A stretch of DNA of 7,894 nt from an uncultured Brevundimonas sp. (GTDB taxonomy: Bacteria; Pseudomonadota; Alphaproteobacteria; Caulobacterales; Caulobacteraceae). The position numbers and the translations under genes are program-made. Positions 1 to 6,077 of the stretch are shown here, one piece after another. The stretch is taken from positions 1 through 7,894 of the forward strand of contig CAMLNY010000039.1 in NCBI GenBank assembly GCA_946481405.1, read 5' to 3'. The first letter of the stretch is position 1. Each line of letters begins with the position of its first letter. A model generated the notes under the pieces. That model saw only the letters and a program-made list of their open reading frames with translations. It was not told the DNA's origin and ran no database searches.

Positions 1-910
1 CGAATTCTTCCGTCGCCTGAGCGTATTCGGAGCGAAGCCGCGCGACCAGCTCGCCCGCCGGCACAACGTCGTGGACCGCGCCCGCGCCCTGGCCGGCGGA
101 CCAGACGGTCTTCCAGGCCTTGGCCTCGTCGCCCATGTCGAGCTTGTGCTCCGGCAGGGTCTTCGGGTCGATGCCGTTGGCCTCCAGCGACTTGATCATG
201 AAGTTGGCCGGGATGCCCGAGACGGCCGGAGTATGGACGATGTCGGTGGCGCCCGAGTCGATGATCATCTGCTTGTAGGCGGGGTCGGCAAGGGCCTCGG
301 TCGTGTTGATGAAACGGGTGCCCATATAGGCGAAGTCGGCGCCCATCATCAGGGCGGCGGCGACGTCCTGGCCCGTCGAAAGGGAGCCGGACAGGATGAT
401 GGTCCCGTCGAAGAACTCCCGCACCTCATTGACCAGGGCGAAGGGGTTGATGATTCCCGCGTGGCCGCCGGCGCCCCCCGAAACCAGGATCAGGCCGTCG
501 ACGCCCGCCTCGGCCGCCTTCCGCGCATGGCGGATGTTGGCGATGTCGTGGAAGACCACGCCGCCGTAGCCGTGGACCGCGTCGACGACGTCGCGCACGG
601 CGCCCAGCGAGGTGATGATCAGCGGCACCTGATGCTCCACCGAGACCATCATGTCGGCCATCAGGCGCGGGTTGGTCGGGTGGACGATGTGGTTGACGCC
701 GAAGGCGGCCGCATCGGGGTTCAGGCGGGATTTGATCTCGACCAGCCACTCCCGATAGCCCTCGGTCGTGCGCTGGTTCAGCGACGGGAAGGTGCCGATC
801 ACGCCGTTGTTGCAGCACTCGACGACCAGGTCCGGCCCGGAGACCAGGAACATCGGCGCCTCGATCACCGGCAGTTTCAGACCCTTCTGAAGGGAGGCGG
901 GGATGGCCAT
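1..910 (-). CDS. Nitronate monooxygenase (2-nitropropane dioxygenase family), C-terminus beyond window edge
   Basis: FMN-dependent TIM-barrel enzyme of the NMO/2-nitropropane dioxygenase family, which oxidises alkyl nitronates to carbonyl compounds and nitrite in the cytosol. I translated 303 codons from the ATG at 910-908; the frame stays open to base 1, and the family is usually about 320-350 residues, so only a short C-terminal piece should be missing. Visible marks: the N-terminal strand PVIEAPM (14-20), the glycine-rich loop SGGAGGHAG (144-152) with His150 in the position of the family's catalytic base, and the FMN-phosphate region ending MGADFAYMGTRF (189-200). The start is supported by AGGA seven bases upstream (917-920 on the plus strand). 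It is transcribed divergently from queF across 86 bases. The family is certain; the true substrate is not, since many homologues are annotated as NMO without testing. Confidence 0.93.
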   Translation of the reverse strand, partial: MAIPASLQKGLKLPVIEAPMFLVSGPDLVVECCNNGVIGTFPSLNQRTTEGYREWLVEIKSRLNPDAAAFGVNHIVHPTNPRLMADMMVSVEHQVPLIITSLGAVRDVVDAVHGYGGVVFHDIANIRHARKAAEAGVDGLILVSGGAGGHAGIINPFALVNEVREFFDGTIILSGSLSTGQDVAAALMMGADFAYMGTRFINTTEALADPAYKQMIIDSGATDIVHTPAVSGIPANFMIKSLEANGIDPKTLPEHKLDMGDEAKAWKTVWSAGQGAGAVHDVVPAGELVARLRSEYAQATEEF

Positions 911-996
911 GGCGTTTCCTGTGCGTCCTGTTTCGCTACGCTTAGCGGGCTGTCGCGGGGGAAGGCAAATCCGATCGTTTGTGATAGGGCGCGCGC
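911..996. promoter_or_regulatory. Divergent intergenic region between the nitronate monooxygenase gene and queF
   Basis: These 86 bases lie between two outward-facing start codons and must carry the 5' signals of both genes unless the promoters lie inside the coding regions. The only clear element is the AGGA ribosome binding site of the monooxygenase gene at 917-920. I see no convincing -35/-10 pair. A short imperfect palindrome centred on CGATCG (966-981) is present but is not a recognised operator. No preQ1 riboswitch-like H-type pseudoknot with an A-rich tail is visible ahead of queF. Confidence 0.4.
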
Positions 997-1458
997 ATGA
1001 CCACCGACACCTCAGGCCTGAGCCAACTCGGCCAGCACATCGTCCAGCCGACAACCCCCGAAGAGGCCGTGCTGGAGCGAGTGCCCAATCCGCATGCCGA
1101 CACCCTGTATCTGGCACGGTTCACGGCGCCGGAGTTCACCAGCCTGTGCCCGGTGACGGGGCAGCCGGACTTCGCCCACATCGTCATCGACTATGCGCCG
1201 GGCGACTGGCTGGTCGAGTCCAAGTCGCTGAAGATGTACCTGACCAGCTTCCGTAACCACGGCGCCTTCCACGAGGACTGCACCGTGGCCATCGGCAAGC
1301 GGATCGCCGACCTGTTGCAGCCGAAATGGTTGAGGATCGGCGGCTACTGGTATCCGCGCGGCGGCATCCCGATCGACGTCTTCTGGCAGACGGGTACCGC
1401 CCCTGAAGGCCTGTGGCTGCCCGACCAGGGCGTGCCGACCTATCGCGGACGGGGTTGA
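997..1458 (+). CDS. queF: NADPH-dependent 7-cyano-7-deazaguanine reductase QueF (one-domain type)
   Basis: QueF reduces the nitrile of preQ0 to the aminomethyl group of preQ1 using two NADPH, the last step before the base is inserted into tRNA during queuosine synthesis. It belongs to the T-fold (tunnelling-fold) family and acts in the cytosol. The 153-residue length matches the short, one-domain (Bacillus-type) enzyme rather than the about 280-residue two-domain Escherichia coli type. Key residues are all present: the nucleophile Cys51 in [10 protein letters not shown], Asp58, the QueF signature ESKSLK (74-79) that binds NADPH, and His92-Glu93 for substrate recognition. The start at 997 has only a weak AGGG upstream. 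Its stop is 6 bases from the stop of the convergent SDR remnant. No other queuosine gene is in the window, so regulation cannot be read from context. Confidence 0.97.
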   Translation: MTTDTSGLSQLGQHIVQPTTPEEAVLERVPNPHADTLYLARFTAPEFTSLCPVTGQPDFAHIVIDYAPGDWLVESKSLKMYLTSFRNHGAFHEDCTVAIGKRIADLLQPKWLRIGGYWYPRGGIPIDVFWQTGTAPEGLWLPDQGVPTYRGRG

Positions 1459-1464
1459 TACCCC

Positions 1465-2291
1465 TCAGGCCCAGGCGCCGGTGGCGTTCTCCGGACGGAA
1501 CGCGAAATCTCCGTCGGTCGAGAGGGTCAGGTCCTTCCAGGCGTTCAGCTCGGTCTGGAGGCTGTCGATTTTCGCCTGGACGATCTTGAGGCCGTCCGAA
1601 CCGGCGGCCCAGCGAACCGGCATCTGCGCCGCATCGGCCAAGGTGACGAGGGCCCGTCCAAGCTTGGCCGGATCGCCCGCCTGGTTACGGCTGCGCCCGT
1701 CGTAGAAGGTCTTCAGGGCGGCGGAGGCCTCGGCGTAGTCGGCGATGGGCGTCGTGCCGTGCTTGACGGAGGTCGGCTCGAGGAAGTCGGTGCGGAAGAA
1801 GCCGGGTTCGACGATCGTCACCTGAATGCCGAAGCGGGCGACCTCCTGGGCGAGGAGAAGCCCTCGACCGCGAATTTGGAGGCGCAGTACAGGGTCCCGC
1901 TCTCGCCGCCGGCGATGCCGCCGATGGACGAGATGTTGAAGATCCGGCCGGAGCGGTTGGCGCGCATGGAGGGCAGGACGGCGCGGGTCACGGCCATCAG
2001 GCCGAAGACATTGGTGTCGTACTGGGCCTGAACGTCGGCGGCGGTGGATTCCTCGAACAGGGACAGGTTGCCATAGCCGGCGTTGCTCACCAGCACGTCG
2101 ATGCGGCCGAAGCGGGCGAGCGCGGCGTCGACGGCTGGCTGGGCGGCGTCGAGGTCCGAGACGTCGAGGGGCAGGGACAGGACGCGGTCGGAATCCTCGC
2201 CGAAGACCTTGATGAGGGCGTCGCGGTTGCGTCCGGCCACGACGATGCGGTCGCCGGTGATGAACCAGGTGCGGGGGGTGGAGGTGGACAT
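1465..2291 (-). pseudogene. Short-chain dehydrogenase/reductase, broken by loss of the Rossmann motif and by a frameshift
   Basis: Classical SDR (COG4221/COG0300-like) whose family uses NAD(P)H to reduce or oxidise carbonyl and hydroxyl groups. The first frame reads from ATG 2291 (AGGAG at 2298-2302 gives a good ribosome binding site) to a stop at 1820-1818. The second frame continues the same protein from about 1854 to the stop at 1467-1465. Retained parts: SNAG (69-72), Asn94, the catalytic Ser122, Tyr135 and Lys139, then in the second frame VTIVEPGFFRTDF and a complete C-terminus ending FRPENATGAWA. Two faults are visible. First, WFITG runs directly into DRIVVAGRN, so about 17 residues holding the TGxxxGxG nucleotide-binding turn are missing in frame. 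Second, at about 1850-1862 the frame shifts after FAVEGF, with about 7 bases fewer than an intact homologue would have. Restoring both would give about 294 residues, normal for the family. Sequencing error could explain the frameshift but hardly the in-frame loss. Substrate unknown. Confidence 0.88.
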
Positions 2292-2432
2292 GTTCGGCTC
2301 CTGTAGATGAGGGCCGTTTCATGCGCTGCCGCCGGTCGCGGGCCGTAGACGGATGGCGCCAGTCTCTTGCACGATCCTACCATCTGGCGATTTCGGCTTG
2401 CCGAGGCCGGGCGTCGAGGATTGATTGCGGCC
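2292..2432. promoter_or_regulatory. Divergent intergenic region between the SDR remnant and the AraC-family regulator
   Basis: These 141 bases separate the outward-facing SDR and araC-type genes and are the expected site for both promoters and the regulator's operator. Visible structure: a direct repeat GGGCCGT at 2311-2317 and 2340-2346 (29 bases apart, close to three helical turns), and the palindrome TGGCGCCA at 2354-2361. Tandem half-sites are typical of AraC-family operators, so the repeat is a candidate, but in such GC-rich DNA a 7-base repeat may be chance. No strong -35/-10 pair was found. Confidence 0.35.
2298..2302 (-). promoter_or_regulatory. Ribosome binding site of the SDR remnant
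   Basis: On the minus strand AGGAG ends six bases before the ATG at 2291-2289. It fixes the start of the SDR reading frame and shows that the translation signal is still intact although the coding sequence is damaged. Confidence 0.6.
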
Positions 2433-3317
2433 ATGGATCGCTTGCACGAACTCGCCGAAATACTTCGCCGTCACGCGGGCGCCGACGCCATGACGCCCGG
2501 CGGGCCGGACGCCCTGCTGATCACCGCCTCGATGGTTCGTCCACCGCAGCAGATCGTCTACGAGCCCATGTTGTGCGTGATCGTGGCCGGGGCGAAGCGG
2601 ACGACGCTTGGGGACCGCACGTTCGACTATCACGCGGGCGATTATCTGGTGGTGTCTGCCGATCTGCCGGTGAGCGGGCAGGTGCTGGAGGCGCCCTATG
2701 CGGCCGTCGGGATCGCGCTGGACCCCGTCACGATCGCCGATCTGATGCAGGATGCGGGCGGTGATGCGACCGACGCCGCGCCGGGGCCGGCGCTGACGGT
2801 CAGCCGGATGGACGACGGCCTGCTGGATGCGGTCGGGCGTCTGATCGCCTTGCTGGACCGGCCGGGCGACGCGCCGGTGCTGGCGCCCATGATCCGGCGC
2901 GAGATCGTCTGGCGGCTGCTCGCCGGACCCGACGGGGCGATGGTGCGCCAGATCGGGATGAAGGACGGGCGGCTCGGCCGGATCCAGAGGGTCATCCGCC
3001 GCCTGCGCGAGCGCTATGCCGAGCCGGTGCGGATCGGGGAACTCGCCGAGCTGGCGGGGATGAGCGAGACCAGCCTGCATCGCCATTTCAAGGCGATCAC
3101 CTCCATGAGCCCGCTGCAGTACCAGAAGCAGGTGCGGCTGCAGGAGGCGCGGAACCGGCTGCTGGTGGACGGGCACGATATCGCGGGCGTCGGCTTCGCG
3201 GTCGGCTACGACAGCCCCAGCCAGTTCAGCCGCGAATACAGCCGTCAGTTCGGCCGGCCGCCGGGGCGGGATCTGGACCGGCTCCGTCGCGAGCCGCAGG
3301 GGCCGACCGTTCTCTGA
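2433..3317 (+). CDS. AraC-family transcriptional regulator (AraC_N / YqhC-like type)
   Basis: DNA-binding regulator with an N-terminal sensor domain of the AraC_N type (PF06719-like; residues about 18-170, with QIVYEPMLCVIVAGAKR at 40-56 and the cupin-like HAGDYLVVSADLPVSG at 67-82) and a C-terminal AraC double helix-turn-helix. Helix-turn-helix 1 is about 199-223 (IGELAELAGMSETSLHRHFK). Helix-turn-helix 2 is about 249-276 (DIAGVGFAVGYDSPSQFSRE, then the family signature phenylalanine and FGRPP). Length is 294 residues, usual for this group. I took ATG 2433 because the alignable protein begins there; GAGGA at 2416-2420 sits 12 bases upstream, rather far, and an in-frame TTG at 2367 would add 22 residues. 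Regulators of this type very often control an adjacent, divergent oxidoreductase gene, so the SDR remnant is its probable former target (inference). The gene itself shows no damage. Confidence 0.95.
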   Translation: MDRLHELAEILRRHAGADAMTPGGPDALLITASMVRPPQQIVYEPMLCVIVAGAKRTTLGDRTFDYHAGDYLVVSADLPVSGQVLEAPYAAVGIALDPVTIADLMQDAGGDATDAAPGPALTVSRMDDGLLDAVGRLIALLDRPGDAPVLAPMIRREIVWRLLAGPDGAMVRQIGMKDGRLGRIQRVIRRLRERYAEPVRIGELAELAGMSETSLHRHFKAITSMSPLQYQKQVRLQEARNRLLVDGHDIAGVGFAVGYDSPSQFSREYSRQFGRPPGRDLDRLRREPQGPTVL

Positions 3318-3318
3318 C

Positions 3319-3345
3319 GCTTTCAGCGAAAGCTCGGATTTCGCT
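3319..3345 (+). other. Overlapping, mutually exclusive hairpins behind the AraC-type gene
   Basis: One base after the regulator's stop, GCTTTC (3319-3324) pairs with GAAAGC (3328-3333) around a 3-base loop. The right arm overlaps AGCGAAA (3325-3331), which can instead pair with TTTCGCT (3339-3345) around a 7-base loop. Only one hairpin can form at a time. No T-run follows, so this is at best a weak terminator; it could also be an operator or a transcript-processing structure ahead of the DUF817 gene. Confidence 0.35.
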
Positions 3346-3381
3346 CATGACGGGTCGGGCGCCGCGGGTCAGGCTGGCGCC

Positions 3382-4239
3382 ATGATCGGATCGTCCCGCC
3401 TGCCGCTGGAAGCCTGGGGTCGTCGCGCGCTGGCGGCGGCGGACGCCTGGGCCGAGCCGTCGCCGTGGCGGCGAGGGTGGCTGGAGTTTCTGTGGTTCGG
3501 GCTAAAGCAGGGGTGGGCTTGCCTGTTCGGCGGGACGATGCTGGCCCTGATCCTGCTGAGCTTCCTGCTGTGGCCCGACGACAGCCCCGTGTCGCGGTAC
3601 GATTTCCTCGTGGTCGGGGCCGTGATCATTCAGGCCCTGATGCTGGGGCTGAAGCTGGAGACCTGGGCCGAGGCGCGGGTGATCCTGCTGTTCCATATCG
3701 CGGGGACGATCATGGAGTTGTTCAAGACGGCGCACGGGTCGTGGGTCTATCCGGAGGACTCGGTGCTGCGGATCGGAGCCGTGCCCCTGTTCTCGGGCTT
3801 CATGTATGCGGCGGTGGGGTCGTACATCGCGCGGGTGCAGCGGATATTCCATATCCGGGTGCGGAGCTATCCGCCGGTCTGGACGACCTGGGTTCTGGCG
3901 GCGGCGATCTATGTGAACTTCTTCGCCCACCACTGGCTGCCGGACGTGCGGCTGGCCTTGTTCGCGGCGACGGCGGTGCTGTTCGGGCGGGGATGGTTCT
4001 TCTTCACGGCAGACCGGATGCGGCTGAGGATGCCGCTGCTGCTCGGTTATTGCCTGGTCGCCCTGTTCATCTGGCTCGCGGAAAATCTGGGGACGCTAGG
4101 GCGGGCCTGGGCCTATCCGGGTCAGGAGACGGGGTGGGAGATGGTGTCCCTGTCCAAGCTGGGAAGCTGGTTTCTCCTGATGATTATCTCGGTCGTGATG
4201 GTGTCGCTGGTTCACCGGCCGGAGGAGGAGCCGCGCTAG
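3382..4239 (+). CDS. DUF817 family integral membrane protein (YoaT-like)
   Basis: Inner-membrane protein of unknown function in the DUF817 family (COG3739; Bacillus subtilis YoaT is a member). It has 285 residues, slightly longer than YoaT, with a soluble N-terminal tail of about 40 residues. I see eight hydrophobic spans at about 45-64, 73-91, 98-114, 133-152, 166-183, 188-208, 217-235 and 256-277. Conserved-looking polar motifs lie between or inside them: MELFKTAHGSWVYPE (111-125), PLFSGFMYAAVGSYIAR (135-151), NFFAHHWLPD (179-188) and WAYPGQETGW (243-252). These Glu, His, Trp and Tyr residues at the membrane face could form a binding or catalytic site, but no reaction is known. It starts 64 bases after the AraC-type gene on the same strand, so they may share a transcript. 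Its TAG stop overlaps the stop of the convergent lyase gene. Confidence 0.92.
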   Translation: MIGSSRLPLEAWGRRALAAADAWAEPSPWRRGWLEFLWFGLKQGWACLFGGTMLALILLSFLLWPDDSPVSRYDFLVVGAVIIQALMLGLKLETWAEARVILLFHIAGTIMELFKTAHGSWVYPEDSVLRIGAVPLFSGFMYAAVGSYIARVQRIFHIRVRSYPPVWTTWVLAAAIYVNFFAHHWLPDVRLALFAATAVLFGRGWFFFTADRMRLRMPLLLGYCLVALFIWLAENLGTLGRAWAYPGQETGWEMVSLSKLGSWFLLMIISVVMVSLVHRPEEEPR

Positions 4240-5336
4240 TGGCTCGGTGACGGCTGCCCTGTTGCGGGCGGCGCCGGACGGGCGGCGCGGTACAGGGTGA
4301 CCCAGTTCGACGGCCGCCGCTCGGTGGTCGCCAGAAGGCCGTTCAACGGGGCGGAGAAGCGGTCGTCGAGAAGGCTGGCGAGGGCCAGGGTTCCAACGGC
4401 GCGTTCGGGCTGCCAGGGTCCTGCATATTCCGTCTGGCCTGCGGCGAGGCGCTGGGCGTCGAACTCGATGCGCGAGCGGACGAACTCCTGATGGGTTTTC
4501 TCGCCCTCGACATAGGGGATGAGCCAGTCGATCACCGAAGAGACGCCGGTCCCTGAGGCGTTCTTCCAGTCGAACCAGTCGAAGCCATGCGCCTGGGCGG
4601 CGAGGCCGGCCATCATCATCGGATCGACGTTGTAAAGGACGTAGTGGATGGCGTCGCGTTCGTGGAAGTCGAACACCGTGCCCTCGGCCAGCACGTTCAT
4701 CGCTACCTGCTTCTGGTAGTCCTCGAAGGTGCGTTCGATCAGGCGGGCATCGCCGAGCTGGAAGGCGGCGAGGGCGGCGATCTTGATCCGATGGCTCTGC
4801 CAGTTGGTGTAAAAGTGCTTCGGCGCTCCGTCCATGTCGTCGAGGTAGCCGGTCGCCAGAGCGCGCAGGAAGCCGTCCATGGCCGACCGGGTTTGGGCGG
4901 GCAGATCCGCCTCGGTCAGGTCGTAGGCGAGGATCATGGCGTCGAAATTGGTCTCGTCGATCGGGTTGCGCGAGACGATGTAGACGCCTGTCCAGGCGCG
5001 GATGAACCGGTCGGCGGCGTCGAGGTATTTGCGCTCGCCGGTGATGCGATACGCCAGAGCGAAATCGAGCATGGCCGGCAGGTCGCGGCGGGCGACGAGG
5101 CTTTCGTCGCGGATGCCGTGGCCGGGCAGGGTGCCTTCGGTGTGGACAACGGGCAGAGGGCCGGGCGTGCGGGTCAGGGCGGCGTCGGCGTTGGCGATCG
5201 TCGTCTGTGCGGCGTCACAGGTTCGGGTCGATGTTAGCGCGGAGGCGGCCTCCGGGCTGAAGATGGCGAAGTCGTCGGCCTGCGCCGGCGCGGCGAGCAT
5301 AAGAGCAAAGGCGAGGGCGGTCAGACCGATCTTCAT
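4236..5336 (-). CDS. Secreted alginate-lyase-like protein (Alginate_lyase family, PF05426-like)
   Basis: Predicted exported (alpha/alpha)-toroid protein related to polysaccharide lyase family 5 alginate lyases, which cut uronate polymers by beta-elimination in the periplasm or outside the cell. It has 366 residues. A signal peptide spans 1-20 (MKIGL then a hydrophobic core, cleavage after AQA). Helical repeats follow, including DFALAYRITGERKYLDAADR (91-110), the motif NWQSHRIKIAALAAFQLGD (178-196) and DFHERDAIHYVLYNVDPM (223-240), which correspond to the Asn/His and Arg...Tyr active-site regions of AlgL. Exact residues differ from AlgL (NWQSH instead of NNH), so substrate and even lyase activity are uncertain. 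The C-terminus is proline-rich (355-366). I chose ATG 5336 because it starts a clean signal peptide; no strong ribosome binding site is visible, and a TTG at 5351 would add five residues. It lies 87 bases downstream of the nitroreductase gene on the same strand. Confidence 0.85.
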   Translation of the reverse strand: MKIGLTALAFALMLAAPAQADDFAIFSPEAASALTSTRTCDAAQTTIANADAALTRTPGPLPVVHTEGTLPGHGIRDESLVARRDLPAMLDFALAYRITGERKYLDAADRFIRAWTGVYIVSRNPIDETNFDAMILAYDLTEADLPAQTRSAMDGFLRALATGYLDDMDGAPKHFYTNWQSHRIKIAALAAFQLGDARLIERTFEDYQKQVAMNVLAEGTVFDFHERDAIHYVLYNVDPMMMAGLAAQAHGFDWFDWKNASGTGVSSVIDWLIPYVEGEKTHQEFVRSRIEFDAQRLAAGQTEYAGPWQPERAVGTLALASLLDDRFSAPLNGLLATTERRPSNWVTLYRAARPAPPATGQPSPSH

Positions 5337-5423
5337 GAAACGTGCCCACAAAGCAAAATTGGTCTGGCCACAATCTCATGACTGATCCCGCCGTCAAGGC
5401 GGCCGAGGTCCTGATTTGCGTTC

Positions 5424-6032
5424 TCAGGGCAGGATGGTCGTGAGGGCGGCGACATTCGGCCGGTCGCGTTCCAGCAGGGGCTCTACCGGCGTGCCGATGT
5501 GGATGAAGCCGGCGATCTTCTCGTGCGCGGCGACGCCGAACAGGGCGGCGGCCTCGGCGTCGTAGCTGTACCAGTCAGTGATCCAGCAGGTCGCGAAGCC
5601 GAACGCCGAAGCGCCATGCTCCAGGTTCATGCAGACGGCTCCGGCCGAGAGCTCCTGTTCCCACACCGGCTTGGACGACGGGGCGGCGGTGGAGACGACC
5701 AGCACGGTCGTGGGGGCGGCCGTCAGCTTGGCGAGGACGGCGATGGACTTGGGCGGCAGGTTCCTGGCCGTCGCCATGGCCGAAAGCTTTTCGGCGATTC
5801 CGGCGCGGCTGACCGGACCCATGACGACAAAGCGCCAGGGGGTCAGCTTGCCGTGGTCGGGCGAGCGCGCGGCGAGGGTCAGGATGTCGGCGATCTGGGC
5901 CTCGTCCGGGCCGGGCGAGGCCAGACCCTGCGCCGGCGCCGAGCGGCGGATGGCCAGTCGGGTGAGCAGTTCGGACGACGGGGCCGGGGCGGGGAGCGGA
6001 GCGCCGAGGTCGACAGGCGGAGGCAGGGTCAT
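5424..6032 (-). CDS. Nitroreductase family FMN enzyme, YdjA-like
   Basis: Cytosolic NAD(P)H:FMN oxidoreductase of the nitroreductase fold, most like the compact YdjA group. It has 202 residues, about 15-20 more than YdjA because of a proline- and alanine-rich N-terminal tail (1-20). Family features: LLTRLAIRRSAPAQ (22-35) with the Arg-Arg-Ser that contacts FMN phosphate; the loop PGPDEAQIADILTLAARSPDHGKLTPWRF, of which SPDHGKLTPWRF is 57-68 and typical of YdjA; a central helix AGAVCMNLEHGASAFGFATCW (130-150) used in dimer packing and flavin stacking; and GFIHIGTP (175-182). The physiological substrate of this group is not settled. The start (ATG 6032) faces the Nudix gene across a very short gap with no clear ribosome binding site. 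It may be cotranscribed with the lyase gene downstream. Confidence 0.94.
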   Translation of the reverse strand: MTLPPPVDLGAPLPAPAPSSELLTRLAIRRSAPAQGLASPGPDEAQIADILTLAARSPDHGKLTPWRFVVMGPVSRAGIAEKLSAMATARNLPPKSIAVLAKLTAAPTTVLVVSTAAPSSKPVWEQELSAGAVCMNLEHGASAFGFATCWITDWYSYDAEAAALFGVAAHEKIAGFIHIGTPVEPLLERDRPNVAALTTILP

Positions 6033-6077
6033 GGCGACTAGCTAGGCGTTCGCCGCGTGCGGCGCCATATGCCGGGG
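6033..6077. promoter_or_regulatory. Very short divergent region between the nitroreductase and Nudix genes
   Basis: Only 45 bases (24 if the Nudix protein begins at the upstream GTG 6057) separate two outward-facing genes. It contains the palindrome CTAGCTAG (6038-6045), directly followed by GGCGTTCGCC (6045-6054), which could fold as a 4-bp stem. There is no room for two separate promoters, so they must overlap each other or the coding ends. No clear ribosome binding site is seen on either side, which may indicate leaderless or weakly led transcripts. Confidence 0.35.

Noticed and set aside
911..996. preQ1 riboswitch upstream of queF
   Set aside because: The 5' region is short and GC-rich, without the C-rich loop and A-rich tail of that aptamer.
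71..1000. Long open frame on the plus strand over the nitronate monooxygenase gene
   Set aside because: It is a GC-driven shadow: it reads as Gly/Arg/Asp/Val-rich sequence with no family, while the opposite strand encodes a complete set of NMO motifs.
1843..1862. Programmed ribosomal frameshift in the SDR gene
   Set aside because: There is no slippery heptamer, the SD-like AGGAGG lies after rather than before the shift, and about 7 bases appear to be missing; the protein also lacks its cofactor-binding turn, so a decayed gene fits better.
2367..2432. N-terminal extension of the AraC-type regulator from TTG 2367, or a promoter starting with TTGCAC there
   Set aside because: The extra 22 residues do not resemble the family N-terminus, and no -10 element lies 16-18 bases beyond TTGCAC.
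2319..3176. 285-codon open frame on the minus strand opposite the AraC-type gene
   Set aside because: Composition rich in Arg, His, Pro and Gln is typical of an antisense shadow; the plus strand has both AraC helix-turn-helix motifs.
3465..4250. Second plus-strand frame inside the DUF817 gene
   Set aside because: Gly/Ala/Asp/Arg-rich with no membrane spans; the overlapping frame has eight clear spans and family motifs.
5388..5402. CCGCC-GTCAA-GGCGG hairpin between the nitroreductase and lyase genes as a terminator
   Set aside because: The stem is only 5 bp and no T-run follows on the minus strand; it could easily be chance in GC-rich DNA.
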